A stretch of 64,000 nucleotides of DNA from Cyanomargarita calcarea GSE-NOS-MK-12-04C (GCA_019359595.1 JAHHGZ010000010.1:1-64000); one strand, 5' to 3'. Numbered from the stretch's first letter, positions 43,310 through 52,912 are shown. Numbers and translations: made by a program. The notes: generated by a model not told the origin, from the sequence alone.

Positions 43310-45412
43310 TTACGCTGCAGTTAAACCATTATGCTTAAGTAAAGGTTCCGTACTGGGTTCGCGTCCCCGGAAAGATTTAAACACCTCCATCGGATGTTTG
43401 CTACCACCGAGTGCTAACACAGTATCGCGGTAGCGTTTACCTGTAGTAATTATTGCCTGCTCATTTTCCAAGCCAGCTTCTTCAAAAGCAGCAAAAGCAT
43501 CAGCACTTAGGACTTCAGCCCATTTATAACTGTAGTATCCCGCCGCATATCCACCCTCAAATATGTGTCCAAAAGCACATAGAAAGGCATCTTCTGGCAA
43601 TGGTGGGATAACACTTGTAGTTTTGGCAATGCGATCGCGCACATCTTTGGGAGTTTCATTTCCACCAGGGCTATAGCGATGATGCAGTTCTATATCCAAT
43701 CTGCTAAAGTGGACTTGCCGCAACATGGTACCGCCACTCATGTAATTTTTTGCCGCCAGCAGCTTTTGATAATAATGTTCTGGCAGAGGCTCACCAGTTT
43801 CGTAATGCTTTGCCATTCCAAACAAAGTAGTGCGATCGTAGCACCAGTTTTCCATAAACTGGCTTGGTAATTCCACTGCATCCCATTCTACATTATTGAT
43901 ACCTGCCGCCCCTGCATAGTCAACCTTGGTGAGCATATGGTGCAAACCATGTCCAAACTCGTGAAACAAAGTCTCGACTTCATAAAACGTCATTAAGCTG
44001 GGCTTACCATCGACTGGGGGACTTTGGTTGCACACCAAATACGCCACAGGTAAACGGGTGCTTGTCTTGCCATTTTCTGTACTTTTGCCCCGGTTGATGC
44101 AGATATCCATCCAAGCACCACCACGTTTTTCCGCAGGACGACTGTAAGGATCTAAATAAAAGTAGGCAGTGGGAGTGCCTGTTTCGTCTGAGATTTGGAA
44201 ATAACGGATATCCTCATGCCAAACTGGGGCTTGTCCGTCAGCAGGAGTGACAGTAACACCAAACAGCCGTTTCACAAGTCCGAACAAACCATCCAAAACT
44301 TGGGGAAGGGGGAAATAAGGGCGTAATTCTTCTTGGGTAAAGGCAAATTTTTCTTCTCGTTGACGTTCGGCCCAAAAACTGATGTCCCAGTGTTGAAAGT
44401 CGTTCGCTTCTTTTGCACCCTTGTGAGCGGCAAAAGCTTTGAGTTCTGCCAATTCCTTACCAGCAGCATCATAACTGGCGTGACGGAGTTCTTCCAAGAG
44501 CGCTTCGACTGCTTCAACATTAGGAGCCATTTTACTGGCAAGACTTAATTGAGCAAAAGTCTTAAAGCCGAGTAACTCAGCAAGTTCTTGACGCAGCACC
44601 AAAGTGCGCTCAATTAAGGGGTTATTATCCAATTCCCCCGATGAAGCCCGAGAGATAAAAGCTTTGTAGAGAGTTTCCCGTAAATCGCGACGGGTGCTAT
44701 GTTGCATAAAAGGCCCATAACTGGGAAAGTCTAAAGTAATTATCCAAGGACCATTTTCTGGTGTGGCATTTTCTTCACCTGCAGCCCGTGCCACTTGTGC
44801 CGCCAAACTAAGTAAACTGGGTGGTAAGCCATCCACTTCTTCTTTGGTAGTTAGCTTTAACTTAAAGGCTTTGGTAGCGTCCAGCAGATGGTTGGAAAAT
44901 TTGGTAGAGAGTTCAGCCAATTCCATCTGAATTTGATTAAAACGCTCTCTGGCTTCACCATCCAAGCCAACACCGGATAATTCTGCATCCCGGATAGCAG
45001 CTTCGACAATCCGCTGCTGGGCAGACTCTAAACTTGCCCAAGTATCGCTATTGCGGAGGGCTTTAAAAGCATTGTATATTGGCTTGCTTTGACCGAGCTT
45101 GTTAGAGAACTGCACAACCTTGGGCTGTACTGTTTCTTGAGCTTCTCGTAGTTGCGGGCTATTTTTCACACCCATGAGATGATTAACTATACCCCAACTC
45201 CAACTCAAGCGTTCCGTCAGCGTTTCAAGGGGTTCGACCAAACCACTCCAAGTGGGTTTAACATTAGATTCCAAGTTGGTCAGATCCTTGTCAAGTTCTG
45301 CCAAAAGCTGGTTCATCGCCGGCACAACTTGTTCTGGCGTAATTTCTGCAAAGGGCGGTAACCCGTAGCCCCTGAGTAAAGGATTATTGGAAATAATGAC
45401 GTTTGAACTCAT
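43310..45412 (-). CDS. M3 family oligopeptidase (oligopeptidase A type)
   Basis: This zinc metallopeptidase degrades short peptides in the cytoplasm. The active site is TLFHEFGHGLHHML (HEFGH, zinc ligands plus Glu), with a further Glu in NNVEWDAVELPSQFMENW. The start at 45412 (700 aa) is preferred to the ATG at 45445. The length is normal for the oligopeptidase A/PrlC branch. Confidence 0.93.
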   Translation of the reverse strand: MSSNVIISNNPLLRGYGLPPFAEITPEQVVPAMNQLLAELDKDLTNLESNVKPTWSGLVEPLETLTERLSWSWGIVNHLMGVKNSPQLREAQETVQPKVVQFSNKLGQSKPIYNAFKALRNSDTWASLESAQQRIVEAAIRDAELSGVGLDGEARERFNQIQMELAELSTKFSNHLLDATKAFKLKLTTKEEVDGLPPSLLSLAAQVARAAGEENATPENGPWIITLDFPSYGPFMQHSTRRDLRETLYKAFISRASSGELDNNPLIERTLVLRQELAELLGFKTFAQLSLASKMAPNVEAVEALLEELRHASYDAAGKELAELKAFAAHKGAKEANDFQHWDISFWAERQREEKFAFTQEELRPYFPLPQVLDGLFGLVKRLFGVTVTPADGQAPVWHEDIRYFQISDETGTPTAYFYLDPYSRPAEKRGGAWMDICINRGKSTENGKTSTRLPVAYLVCNQSPPVDGKPSLMTFYEVETLFHEFGHGLHHMLTKVDYAGAAGINNVEWDAVELPSQFMENWCYDRTTLFGMAKHYETGEPLPEHYYQKLLAAKNYMSGGTMLRQVHFSRLDIELHHRYSPGGNETPKDVRDRIAKTTSVIPPLPEDAFLCAFGHIFEGGYAAGYYSYKWAEVLSADAFAAFEEAGLENEQAIITTGKRYRDTVLALGGSKHPMEVFKSFRGREPSTEPLLKHNGLTAA

Positions 45413-45666
45413 ATTGTTGTGTGAGTAGCCGTTAAATACGGACAAAGTGAGAATTTGTGTTTATATCATCTAATATAGCGATCGAGTAGCATTCCACATA
45501 TCAATTCTGTGTGAGGTTGCACCAAATAAACATATCCATCCGCGTCTATCTGTATTTATCTGCAGTTAATTATTTCTTTTTCATCCTTTTTACACCACAT
45601 CTGGTGACAATTCATGTATAGTCACCAGATGTCCAATAAACACACAACAACGCCAGTTCTCGACAT

Positions 45667-46887
45667 TTACGCAGACTTGGCTTGTTTTTGCTGTTCTTGG
45701 TTCTTGCCATCAGGAATTACTCGTTCCAGCAAACGGGCAATTAGGGGTAGAAAACCGATTACCAAAACCACTCCGAACACGTTGAATATCAACTGGGCAT
45801 TCGCAATTTCGCGAGCGACATCATTTTGCGCTCCTAGCAAACTAGAAAGCCACTGGGCAAGTCCTACCAATTGTGCCGCAAATAAAATTCCCACAGCGGC
45901 GGTGGTAACATTAAATACTAAATGAAAAATCCCCGTCCGGACTGCTGGGCGTTCCCTTCCAATAGTAGCTACCAAAGTATCGGCACAGGTACCAACTTCT
46001 GCACCCAGCATTAATGCTATACCAGCAGGTAAAGTTATTAAACCTTGACTTGCTAAGGTGACGACAATGGCAACAGTAGCAGAGGAAGATTGAACCAAGA
46101 TTGTAAACATTGCCCCAACTAAAGCACCCAGCAATTTATTATTACCCAACCGTTCCATCAAATTAATAAACGGCTGGTAATTCTCAAAGGGTTTCATAGC
46201 ATTTTCGATTTGGTCAAGCCCGAAGAACAGCAAGCCAAACCCAAGTATAATTAAACCGATGTGCTTGAGGCGGTCTGTTTTACCAAACATCAGTAACAAA
46301 AAGGCAATCAACAACGCTATTGGGGCATATTCGTTAATTTTAAAAGCAACAAGTTGAGCGCCGATAGTCGTGCCAATATTAGAACCGAGAACTACCCCCA
46401 GAGACTCTACAAACGTCAACAAGCCAGCACTAACCATCGCAATCACGATGATAATTGTGACACTTGATGAGTCTAACACTGTTGTCGCAGCTGCACCAGT
46501 TGCCACCCCTGCATAGCGATTTGTGGTAAACTTGCTAATCCAAGCTTTCGCGCGATCGCCAGCTAGAGCTTCCAATCCTTCAGCCATTCTTGTGACACCA
46601 TACAAAAATAGCACGAGTCCTGCTATTGCACCCATCACTATCTTAAAAATATCTAGTTTCCCATTTTCTTCTTTTTTCGACTCTGCTTTTTGAGGCTGTT
46701 GATTATTTTTCTGCTCTGTTGTATTTGGAGTAAAATTTTGAGCATTTACCTGCAGTTGAAAAGCTGGTCTATGAATCCAAGAGAAATTATTGTCAAATAT
46801 AGTAGGTTGCACAACCAAAGCTGAAACTAAAATACTCAAAGCTATCCATTTAAGTATTCTTTTATTGGACTTTTTGGAAAATAGCAT
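45667..46887 (-). CDS. Na/Pi cotransporter family protein
   Basis: The 406-aa membrane protein has the PF02690 repeats: LDSSSVTIIIVIAMVSAGLL with GVVLGSNIGTTIGAQLVA, and VQSSSATVAIVVTLASQGLI with GIALMLGAEVGTCADTLVA. The QSSS signature is intact in the second repeat and LDSSS in the first. An N-terminal signal/anchor and a Gln-rich linker precede the first repeat. It probably imports phosphate with sodium, or works in phosphate homeostasis. Confidence 0.9.
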   Translation of the reverse strand: MLFSKKSNKRILKWIALSILVSALVVQPTIFDNNFSWIHRPAFQLQVNAQNFTPNTTEQKNNQQPQKAESKKEENGKLDIFKIVMGAIAGLVLFLYGVTRMAEGLEALAGDRAKAWISKFTTNRYAGVATGAAATTVLDSSSVTIIIVIAMVSAGLLTFVESLGVVLGSNIGTTIGAQLVAFKINEYAPIALLIAFLLLMFGKTDRLKHIGLIILGFGLLFFGLDQIENAMKPFENYQPFINLMERLGNNKLLGALVGAMFTILVQSSSATVAIVVTLASQGLITLPAGIALMLGAEVGTCADTLVATIGRERPAVRTGIFHLVFNVTTAAVGILFAAQLVGLAQWLSSLLGAQNDVAREIANAQLIFNVFGVVLVIGFLPLIARLLERVIPDGKNQEQQKQAKSA

Positions 46888-47184
46888 TGTCGTTCCTCTA
46901 CAATCACAGCTTGCACGGAATATCTACTGATTAAAATTGCCAAAGAAATAAAGCCAAACATATATATGCAGACTATTGAAAACTATTCATCGTCAAAGGA
47001 AATTTTCAGGAGACAATAAAATTTTCTAATTTTAAAACTTTATTTACTTGCACCTTAAGATGGAGATTATTATTAAAATATATTATTTACCGAAAATTTA
47101 AACTTAACTTAAATAAAAATTAACTTTGGAATTAGCCTGAAGTTGCCGTAAACTGCCTATAAAGGATAATTTTAAGAGCAATTT
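46888..47184. other. divergent promoter region, no gene
   Basis: The region is AT-rich between the divergently transcribed Na/Pi and dienelactone hydrolase genes. No repeat or hairpin stands out. Confidence 0.35.
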
Positions 47185-47976
47185 ATGAAATCACTGTTTT
47201 TTTTAGCGATCGCCCCTGTAGCTGTTATATTCTTATCTTCAGTGCAAGCATCGGCAGCAATTCAAACTTCATTTATTGAGTACAAAGACGGTAACCAAGT
47301 TTTAGAAGGCTATCTAGCATACGACGACGCTATCAAAGGCAAACGTCCTGGTGTACTAGTCGTTCACGAATGGAATGGCTTGCAAGATTATGCCAAAAAA
47401 CGCACCGAGGAATTAGCGAAGCTCGGGTATGTGGGATTTGCCGCTGACATCTACGGTAAAGGTATCCGGCCAAAAAATCCCCAGGAGTCGGCAGCACAAG
47501 CAAAGATTTATCGCAGTGACAGAAAATTGATGCGCTCCCGTGCAACTGCTGGGTTACAAGTATTGCAAAAAAATCCCTTAACAGATAGCAAACGCATAGC
47601 CGCCATAGGTTATTGTTTTGGTGGCGGTACAGTATTAGAATTAGCGCGTAGTGGGGCTTCAATCGCAGGTGTAGTAAGTTTTCATGGCAACCTTGATACA
47701 CCCAACCCCAACGATGCCAAAAATATCAAAGGTAAGGTATTAGTATTACACGGTGCCAATGACCCCCTTGTACCAAACGAACAAGTCAAAGGCTTTGAAA
47801 CAGAAATGCTTCAAGCAAAAGTGAATTGGCAATTAGTATCCTATCCTGGTGCAGTGCATGGCTTTACCAACCCAGAAGCAGGTAACGACGCTTCAAAAGG
47901 TGTTGCTTATAATGAGTCTGCAGACAAAAGTTCTTGGCAAGTTATGAAGGGATTTTTTCGGGAAATATTTAAATAA
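47185..47976 (+). CDS. exported dienelactone hydrolase family protein
   Basis: A signal peptide (SLFFLAIAPVAVIFLSSVQASA) precedes an alpha/beta hydrolase with the dienelactone hydrolase elbow IAAIGYCFGGGTVLELA (nucleophile Cys), acid in LHGANDPLVP and histidine in YPGAVHGFTNPEA. It is therefore periplasmic or secreted. The substrate is unknown. Confidence 0.9.
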   Translation: MKSLFFLAIAPVAVIFLSSVQASAAIQTSFIEYKDGNQVLEGYLAYDDAIKGKRPGVLVVHEWNGLQDYAKKRTEELAKLGYVGFAADIYGKGIRPKNPQESAAQAKIYRSDRKLMRSRATAGLQVLQKNPLTDSKRIAAIGYCFGGGTVLELARSGASIAGVVSFHGNLDTPNPNDAKNIKGKVLVLHGANDPLVPNEQVKGFETEMLQAKVNWQLVSYPGAVHGFTNPEAGNDASKGVAYNESADKSSWQVMKGFFREIFK

Positions 47977-48031
47977 GAGTTAGGAGGGCTATTTCATTCT
48001 CGCAAAAACCCAAAAAGCCCTCATCCCCTAA

Positions 48032-48058
48032 CCCCTTCTCCCAAAGTGGGAGAAGGGG
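48032..48058. repeat. palindrome CCCCTTCTCCC / GGGAGAAGGGG
   Basis: A perfect 11-bp stem with a 5-base loop after the hydrolase gene; a common dispersed cyanobacterial repeat that may act as a transcript end. Confidence 0.7.
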
Positions 48059-48107
48059 GATTGGATTGTCTGTTATCGAAAAGATTAAAGGAGCAGCAAG
48101 ATGGTTA

Positions 48108-48305
48108 ATGTCCGAAATAGTTCAAGAAATAATAGATACCGAAATCGAAGGTCTTACTAAAGTACTATCAATTGATAGAGCTAAAGAATTTTATTTAGAT
48201 ATTGGATTTCAAGAAAACCCTGATTATCCACGAGAATTAATTCTGACGAAAGAAGCAGCATTAGCTTTTCTAGAAGACCAATTGCATCGCAGAGGAGAAA
48301 GATAA
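48108..48305 (+). CDS. hypothetical protein, 65 aa
   Basis: I chose the ATG at 48108; a TTG at 48066 lies in the repeat. The sequence MSEIVQEIIDTEIEGLTKVLSIDRAKEFYLDIGFQENPDYPRELILTKEAALAFLED has no motif I recognise. Its stop overlaps the next ATG by one base (TAATG), so the two genes are translationally coupled. It could be one half of an uncharacterised small two-gene module. Confidence 0.5.
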   Translation: MSEIVQEIIDTEIEGLTKVLSIDRAKEFYLDIGFQENPDYPRELILTKEAALAFLEDQLHRRGER

Positions 48306-48574
48306 TGACAAGTCAAAAATATGAACCAACAACAGAAGATTTGGAACGATGGGAAAAATTGGATGAACTTGGTATGACCGCAATGTGTGGTACACCTATG
48401 TCAGATGAAGAATATGAACATCGACTTCAATCTGTTATCGATGGTAGTTGCTTTGTGAAGTATCTAGACAAAGTACTGAAGCAAAAGCAAGAACTGGAGG
48501 ATAAGTTAGCAGGTATCGAAAAAACAGAACAAATGCTAAGGACAAAGATTGCAGAATTTAAAACCAAAAAATAA
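48305..48574 (+). CDS. hypothetical protein, 89 aa
   Basis: The second gene of a coupled pair. The product is soluble, with a helical C-terminus (KYLDKVLKQKQELEDKLAGIEKTEQMLRTKI, probable coiled coil) and no catalytic motif. Function unknown. Confidence 0.5.
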   Translation: MTSQKYEPTTEDLERWEKLDELGMTAMCGTPMSDEEYEHRLQSVIDGSCFVKYLDKVLKQKQELEDKLAGIEKTEQMLRTKIAEFKTKK

Positions 48575-48668
48575 ATGCTCTTGAATTTTCTTCTCCCCTT
48601 TGAATTGGGCGTAGGGGGGCTTCATGGTCTAATGTTCTTAACTCAAATTTGATATTTGGCAAAATTAT

Positions 48669-48782
48669 CTATTCAGAATTTGTGAATTCTTGGATCAACT
48701 GTTGAGGAGTCATAATTCGCGGACTAGTTACCGCGAAATCGTTAGGGTTGCGAGTAACATTTGTGTCTAGCAAAACTTTCAC
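48669..48782 (-). pseudogene. PIN toxin with large internal deletion
   Basis: The 37-codon frame joins a PIN start (VKVLLDTNV) directly to a typical PIN C-terminus (TRNPNDFAVTSPRIMTPQQLIQEF). About 90 central residues, including two of the acidic active-site positions, are missing with the frame preserved. Its GTG start overlaps the antitoxin stop (GTGA), as in an intact operon. Confidence 0.8.
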
Positions 48783-49066
48783 AGGTTGTGTTTCTCCTTC
48801 AAAGCTTCCCATTTCGCCTCATCTGGGTCAAAATCAGCAGAGGTAGGCTGTGTCTTTGAGAACCATCCTTGTAAAGCTTTGATTTTCGTTCTTCGTTTTG
48901 TTGTTTCTGGTTCTGGTTCGTTTGTACTTTCTGCTGGACTAGTAATCGTCTGGGCAGATAGTAAGACAATTACTTCCACATCTCCACCAGGTGGCATCTG
49001 AATGGGTTCGGTAATAACTAAGTTACCAGTTGCGTCGATTTTTCCCTTGAGTTTGTATGCTTGCAT
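48779..49066 (-). CDS. antitoxin of a deleted PIN toxin
   Basis: The N-terminal half (MQAYKLKGKIDATGNLVITEPIQMPPGGDVEVIVLL) looks like an AbrB-like or related antitoxin beta-domain. The C-terminal tail (ALQGWFSKTQPTSADFDPDEAKWEALKEKH) resembles toxin-binding tails of VapB-type proteins. It appears intact and overlaps the PIN remnant by 4 bases. Confidence 0.65.
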   Translation of the reverse strand: MQAYKLKGKIDATGNLVITEPIQMPPGGDVEVIVLLSAQTITSPAESTNEPEPETTKRRTKIKALQGWFSKTQPTSADFDPDEAKWEALKEKHNL

Positions 49067-49148
49067 GATTATCGCTCATATCACTCTATTTCTAGAGTAT
49101 CTCGTGCTGACCAAATTGCTTCTTTGTATTTTTCCCACCCCTCCTAAT

Positions 49149-50039
49149 TCATTTCACCCGTGTCATTTCAAATAAATGTTGGGCATTGTTACCTAAAAAT
49201 CCATCAAAAAGTTCTTTTTTTCCATCCATTTCTATCATATAGCGTTGGGCAATTTCATAATAAGCATAAGTCCAAGTAATTTGAACTTCCTCACCACTTT
49301 TCTCATCAATTACTGTTACCAATTCTGTTACAGCTTGAGTTGCCGTTTGCCGCAAACCACAGTTAATATTACCCTCAATATCAGCTTTCATCGGTACACC
49401 TAAATTAGCCAAACCAACGACTGTAGTCTCTATATCAGGGAATTGTGGTGTATTCTGTATATTGACATAACCTGTAAAATGATTGACAGCGAAACCGTGG
49501 AGTAACACCCAAGCACCATATTGAGTTACTCGATTAACTTCTTCTACAATACAACGTTTCGGTGCTTGCCAAGGGCGATTGAAGAACCTCAACCCGTCTA
49601 AAAGAATATTTTCGACTGTAGTAGGTTCAAAATACAATTTTGGTTTGACAGCAGAGACTGTTTCATAAATTAGCTTTTGAGTTGATTCTAGTAAATCATC
49701 TACTATTAATTCACTAATAAATAACTTAGGTAAATTAAACTCCTCTTGTTGCGGATGGCGATAGTGACGCGCATAAAGATGAGTTTCTGGGAAATTATAC
49801 TCTCCCGCCACTTCATAACCCAAAAAATTAACAAAACTTTCCAGATATTCAATTCCCAAATTAACTATACCTTCTGCTGTCTCCACATTCATCCGCAAAG
49901 AACGAAAAGCAATATGGTCATTAGCAATACGACCCCCAGCAGCAGTTATCATTTCTTCGTAGATACTGGCATAAATAACCCTGTGACGATACTCCTGCCA
50001 AAGTAAATCCCACAATTTCTGGATATTTTCTACTTTCAT
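49149..50039 (-). CDS. DUF1338 family protein (2-oxoadipate dioxygenase-like)
   Basis: The 296-aa protein has the DUF1338 hallmarks: RVIYASIYEEMITAAGGRIANDHIAFRSLRMN (metal-ligand His in DHIAFR), FPETHLYARHYRHP and AWVLLHGFAVNHFTGYVN. The family includes a metal-dependent 2-oxoadipate dioxygenase/decarboxylase of lysine breakdown; whether this member acts on that substrate is not known. Confidence 0.85.
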   Translation of the reverse strand: MKVENIQKLWDLLWQEYRHRVIYASIYEEMITAAGGRIANDHIAFRSLRMNVETAEGIVNLGIEYLESFVNFLGYEVAGEYNFPETHLYARHYRHPQQEEFNLPKLFISELIVDDLLESTQKLIYETVSAVKPKLYFEPTTVENILLDGLRFFNRPWQAPKRCIVEEVNRVTQYGAWVLLHGFAVNHFTGYVNIQNTPQFPDIETTVVGLANLGVPMKADIEGNINCGLRQTATQAVTELVTVIDEKSGEEVQITWTYAYYEIAQRYMIEMDGKKELFDGFLGNNAQHLFEMTRVK

Positions 50040-50059
50040 AAAAAACTGTTCCTTTGTGA

Positions 50060-50217
50060 ATTCCCCCTCACCCTAGAAGGGTGGGCGCCAGGTGCTTCAA
50101 GTCGGCGGAGCCGCCCAACGCACTGGCTCGGCTATACGTTGCTTGCTTAGAGCGGAGGGGTACAAAGCCCACCTGCGTGGGCTATTAATTGAATCTTCAT
50201 ACAGAAATAGTATTAAA
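50060..50217. repeat. dispersed palindromes, inverted copy of the 3838 family
   Basis: It contains CACCCTAGAAGGGTG, AGCCCACCTGCGTGGGCT and an end CTTCATACAGAAATAGTATT, i.e. the 3838-3946 element in reverse with an extra G/C-rich insert. It reaches the stop of the aminotransferase gene. Confidence 0.75.
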
Positions 50218-51523
50218 GAACTTCTTCTAATAACTCCGAAAAAATATCCAAAGCAACTTGAATTTGTTCCGCATCAATCACCAAAGGTGGACAAAAACGA
50301 ATAGCAGCCTTACCACAACCAAGCAACAACAAACCCTTATAAAATGCAGCTTGAACAATGGTATCGCGTAAATCTCGATCCAACAAATCCACCGCTACCA
50401 TCAAACCTTTACCGCGTGGTAGGGAAAAGAGCGAAAATCTCTCATGCAACTCCCTCAAACCAGCCTGTAATAATTCTCCCATTTTGACGGCATTTTCCAT
50501 CAAACCGCCTTCCAACAATCGCAAAGTCGCAATCCCCGCCGCACAAGCCACTGGATTACCTCCAAATGTGGTAGCGTGAGAACCAGGTGGCCATGTCATG
50601 ATTTCCGGACGGGAGAGAATAGCACCCAAAGGCATTCCGCTAGCGATACCCTTGGCAATCGTGATTATATCAGGCATCACACCCCAATGTTCGATCGCAA
50701 ACAACCGACCAGTACGACCCATTCCAGATTGCACTTCATCAACCACCATCAAAATACCGTGGCGATCGCATATTTCCCGAATTCTTGGCAAAAAGCCATC
50801 CTCTGGGACAATATAACCACCCTCACCTTGAATCGGTTCCACAACGATCGCCGCCACTTCGTTTGGTGGTAATATAGTAGAAAATAATTGCTCCTCTAAA
50901 TAATCCAAACTAGCGTGAGTACCGTAAGGGATATGAGTCACACCACAAAGTAGCGGTCCAAAATTCTCTCGCTGCACAGTTTTGGAAGCAGTCAAAGACA
51001 TTGCCCCATAGGTGCGTCCGTGAAATGCGCCCAAAAACGCCACAATTAGAGAACGCTTTGTGTAATATCGCGCAAGTTTTATTGCCCCTTCGTTCGATTC
51101 GGCACCCGAATTTGTAAAAAAAACCTTCGCAGCACTCCCCCCGATTGCAGCGTTAAGATAAGGAAAAGGCGCACGATTAGCTAATTTTTCCGCCAACTCC
51201 ACCATCGGCTCATAGTAAAAATCAGTACCAGACATATGTAGCAAATTCGCCGCTTGGTCTTGTATAGCCCGCACAACATCAGGATGGCAATGTCCCGTAG
51301 CAGTAACAGCAATACCTGCAGTCATGTCCAAAAATACATTACCATCCACATCTTCCACCATACACCCCTCACCGCGAGCCACAACTAAAGGATAATCGCG
51401 GGTGTAGGAAGGAGAAGTTACAGCACGGTCACGCTCTACAATGTTTCTAGCACGAGGCCCCGGTAAAGATGTTATTAAATGGGGTATGCGCGGTAAACCT
51501 ATGTTAACAGGGATACTTAACAT
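50213..51523 (-). CDS. class III aminotransferase
   Basis: The 436-aa PLP enzyme has FLDMTAGIAVTATGHCHPDV, FFTNSGAESNEGAIKLAR, the PLP-binding VDEVQSGMGRTGRLFAIEHWGVMPDIITIAKGIASGMPLGA (catalytic Lys in AKGIA) and TFGGNPVACAA. It belongs to the acetylornithine/4-aminobutyrate aminotransferase group; the amino donor cannot be decided from sequence. Confidence 0.9.
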   Translation of the reverse strand: MLSIPVNIGLPRIPHLITSLPGPRARNIVERDRAVTSPSYTRDYPLVVARGEGCMVEDVDGNVFLDMTAGIAVTATGHCHPDVVRAIQDQAANLLHMSGTDFYYEPMVELAEKLANRAPFPYLNAAIGGSAAKVFFTNSGAESNEGAIKLARYYTKRSLIVAFLGAFHGRTYGAMSLTASKTVQRENFGPLLCGVTHIPYGTHASLDYLEEQLFSTILPPNEVAAIVVEPIQGEGGYIVPEDGFLPRIREICDRHGILMVVDEVQSGMGRTGRLFAIEHWGVMPDIITIAKGIASGMPLGAILSRPEIMTWPPGSHATTFGGNPVACAAGIATLRLLEGGLMENAVKMGELLQAGLRELHERFSLFSLPRGKGLMVAVDLLDRDLRDTIVQAAFYKGLLLLGCGKAAIRFCPPLVIDAEQIQVALDIFSELLEEVL

Positions 51524-52086
51524 TATTTATTTAAGTTTTTTTAAAGAATTATTTATGATTAAACGGTTACCAGCTATGAGTTGCTGTAACAATTGATTCT
51601 ATTTTGGAAATTGAGTAAAAACGCAGAGGTTTTTTGACTCACTCCCTCTGGGTTACTCTGCGCCTATCATTAACTATGTGATATGAGCCTAGTAGTCTGT
51701 GTCATTAATTTTGAAGTTTAGCGAGGGTCAGATCCCCTTTTCTTTGAAAGTTGTCGGGAATCTAGCAATCCCCCAGAATTAATCATATTGTTAAAAAATC
51801 CAATTGTTCAACGTAGCGTAAGCACCGAGTCCTGCAAGGGACACGAGACACGCATACTTTATTTCGTGGAATATTCTAACTGATACTAATGCTGCTATAC
51901 AATAGTGATTAAAGCTACTCAATACAAATAATCCCAGTCCATTTAAATGGACTTATGCTATTAGGATGGGACTTACAGTCCCAGGTGGATGAAACCGCAG
52001 TAAAATAATATGTAATTATCTTTATTATGTTACCCTGATGTTTATTAAAGTGTAAAATAATACTCCAAGCTTTAATTTGATTGAAT
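51524..52086. other. intergenic region with palindromic repeats
   Basis: A GATCCCC..GTCGGGAATC repeat (51720-51765) and the AGTCCATTTAAATGGACT / GGGACTTACAGTCCC pair (51937-51985, inverted copy at 14625-14680) are present. No gene is supported. Confidence 0.6.
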
Positions 52087-52503
52087 ATGTCAGCTAAAGA
52101 TAAATTTCATGGAATTGTGAAATCCGCCTTAGAAAAAGATAGGTGGACAATTACAGATGACCCTTTGCGTATAGAGTGGGGTTTAGTAGAAGTATACATT
52201 GATTTAGGAGCAGAAAAGATTATTGGGGCACAAAAAGAAGACCAAAAAATCGCGGTTGAAGTGAAAAGTTTTCTTGCTCAATCAACTATTTCAGAATTTC
52301 ATACAGCACTTGGTCAATTTATCAATTACCGTTTTGGATTGTCACAAGAACAACCAGAGCGTATTTTATATTTAGCAGTTCCTCTAGATACCTATAATAC
52401 TTTTTTCAAGTTACCATTTACTCAGGCAATAACTCAAGAAAATAAATTACGTTTACTTATCTATGATGTTCAAACAGAGGAGATTTTCCAATGGATAAAT
52501 TAG
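52087..52503 (+). CDS. XisH family protein
   Basis: XisH and XisI were named for their need in excision of the fdxN element in heterocysts and are widely copied in filamentous cyanobacteria. The 138-aa product has MSAKDKFHGIVKSALEKDRW, an Asp in VEVYIDLGAE, and AVEVKSFLAQSTISEFHTALGQFINYR, a restriction-endonuclease-like D..E-x-K pattern. The ATG at 52087 is preferred to a TTG two codons earlier. It overlaps xisI by 13 bp. Confidence 0.9.
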   Translation: MSAKDKFHGIVKSALEKDRWTITDDPLRIEWGLVEVYIDLGAEKIIGAQKEDQKIAVEVKSFLAQSTISEFHTALGQFINYRFGLSQEQPERILYLAVPLDTYNTFFKLPFTQAITQENKLRLLIYDVQTEEIFQWIN

Positions 52504-52826
52504 AACAATATAGAGATTGTATTAAACAAATCCTGAAAAAATACCAGCAATATACAAAAGCTGATAGCGCTATAGAAGCGCAAACAGTATTTGATACAGA
52601 ACACGACCACTATCAGTTAGTATATGTAGGTTGGGAAAATCAGCGGCGCGTCTATGGTTGTGTATTACATTTAGATATCAAGAATCAAAAAATTTGGATT
52701 CAACACAATGGTACAGAGGCTAATATTGCTGATGAATTAATCGATTTAGGTGTTTCAAAGACGGATATTGTACTAGGTTTTCATTCTCCCTATAAAAGAC
52801 AATTTACGGATTTTGCTGTTAGTTAA
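52491..52826 (+). CDS. XisI family protein
   Basis: The 111-aa product (MDKLEQYRDCIKQILKKYQQY ... FDTEHDHYQLVYVGWENQRRVYGCVLHLDIKNQKIWIQHNGTEANIADELIDLGVSKTDIVLGFHSPYKR) is a clear XisI. It overlaps xisH and both are intact. No xisF recombinase or element borders are seen here, so this is one of the stand-alone xisHI pairs. Confidence 0.93.
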   Translation: MDKLEQYRDCIKQILKKYQQYTKADSAIEAQTVFDTEHDHYQLVYVGWENQRRVYGCVLHLDIKNQKIWIQHNGTEANIADELIDLGVSKTDIVLGFHSPYKRQFTDFAVS

Positions 52827-52876
52827 GTTTGGGAGCATCTCAATGAGCGTAAAGCACAACCTAACCTTGTATCTAT

Positions 52877-52906
52877 TTAACCCCCTCTTTGCACAGGAGG
52901 GGTTAA
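52877..52906. terminator. hairpin between convergent xisI and hisZ
   Basis: TTAACCCC pairs with GGGGTTAA with an extended G/C stem; the T-runs are weak in both directions, so the terminator call is tentative. Confidence 0.35.
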
Positions 52907-52912
52907 GTCTCT

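Noticed and set aside
43108-43338. 76-codon plus-strand frame
   Set aside because: It consists of dispersed G-rich repeat sequence and overlaps the end of the peptidase gene on the other strand.
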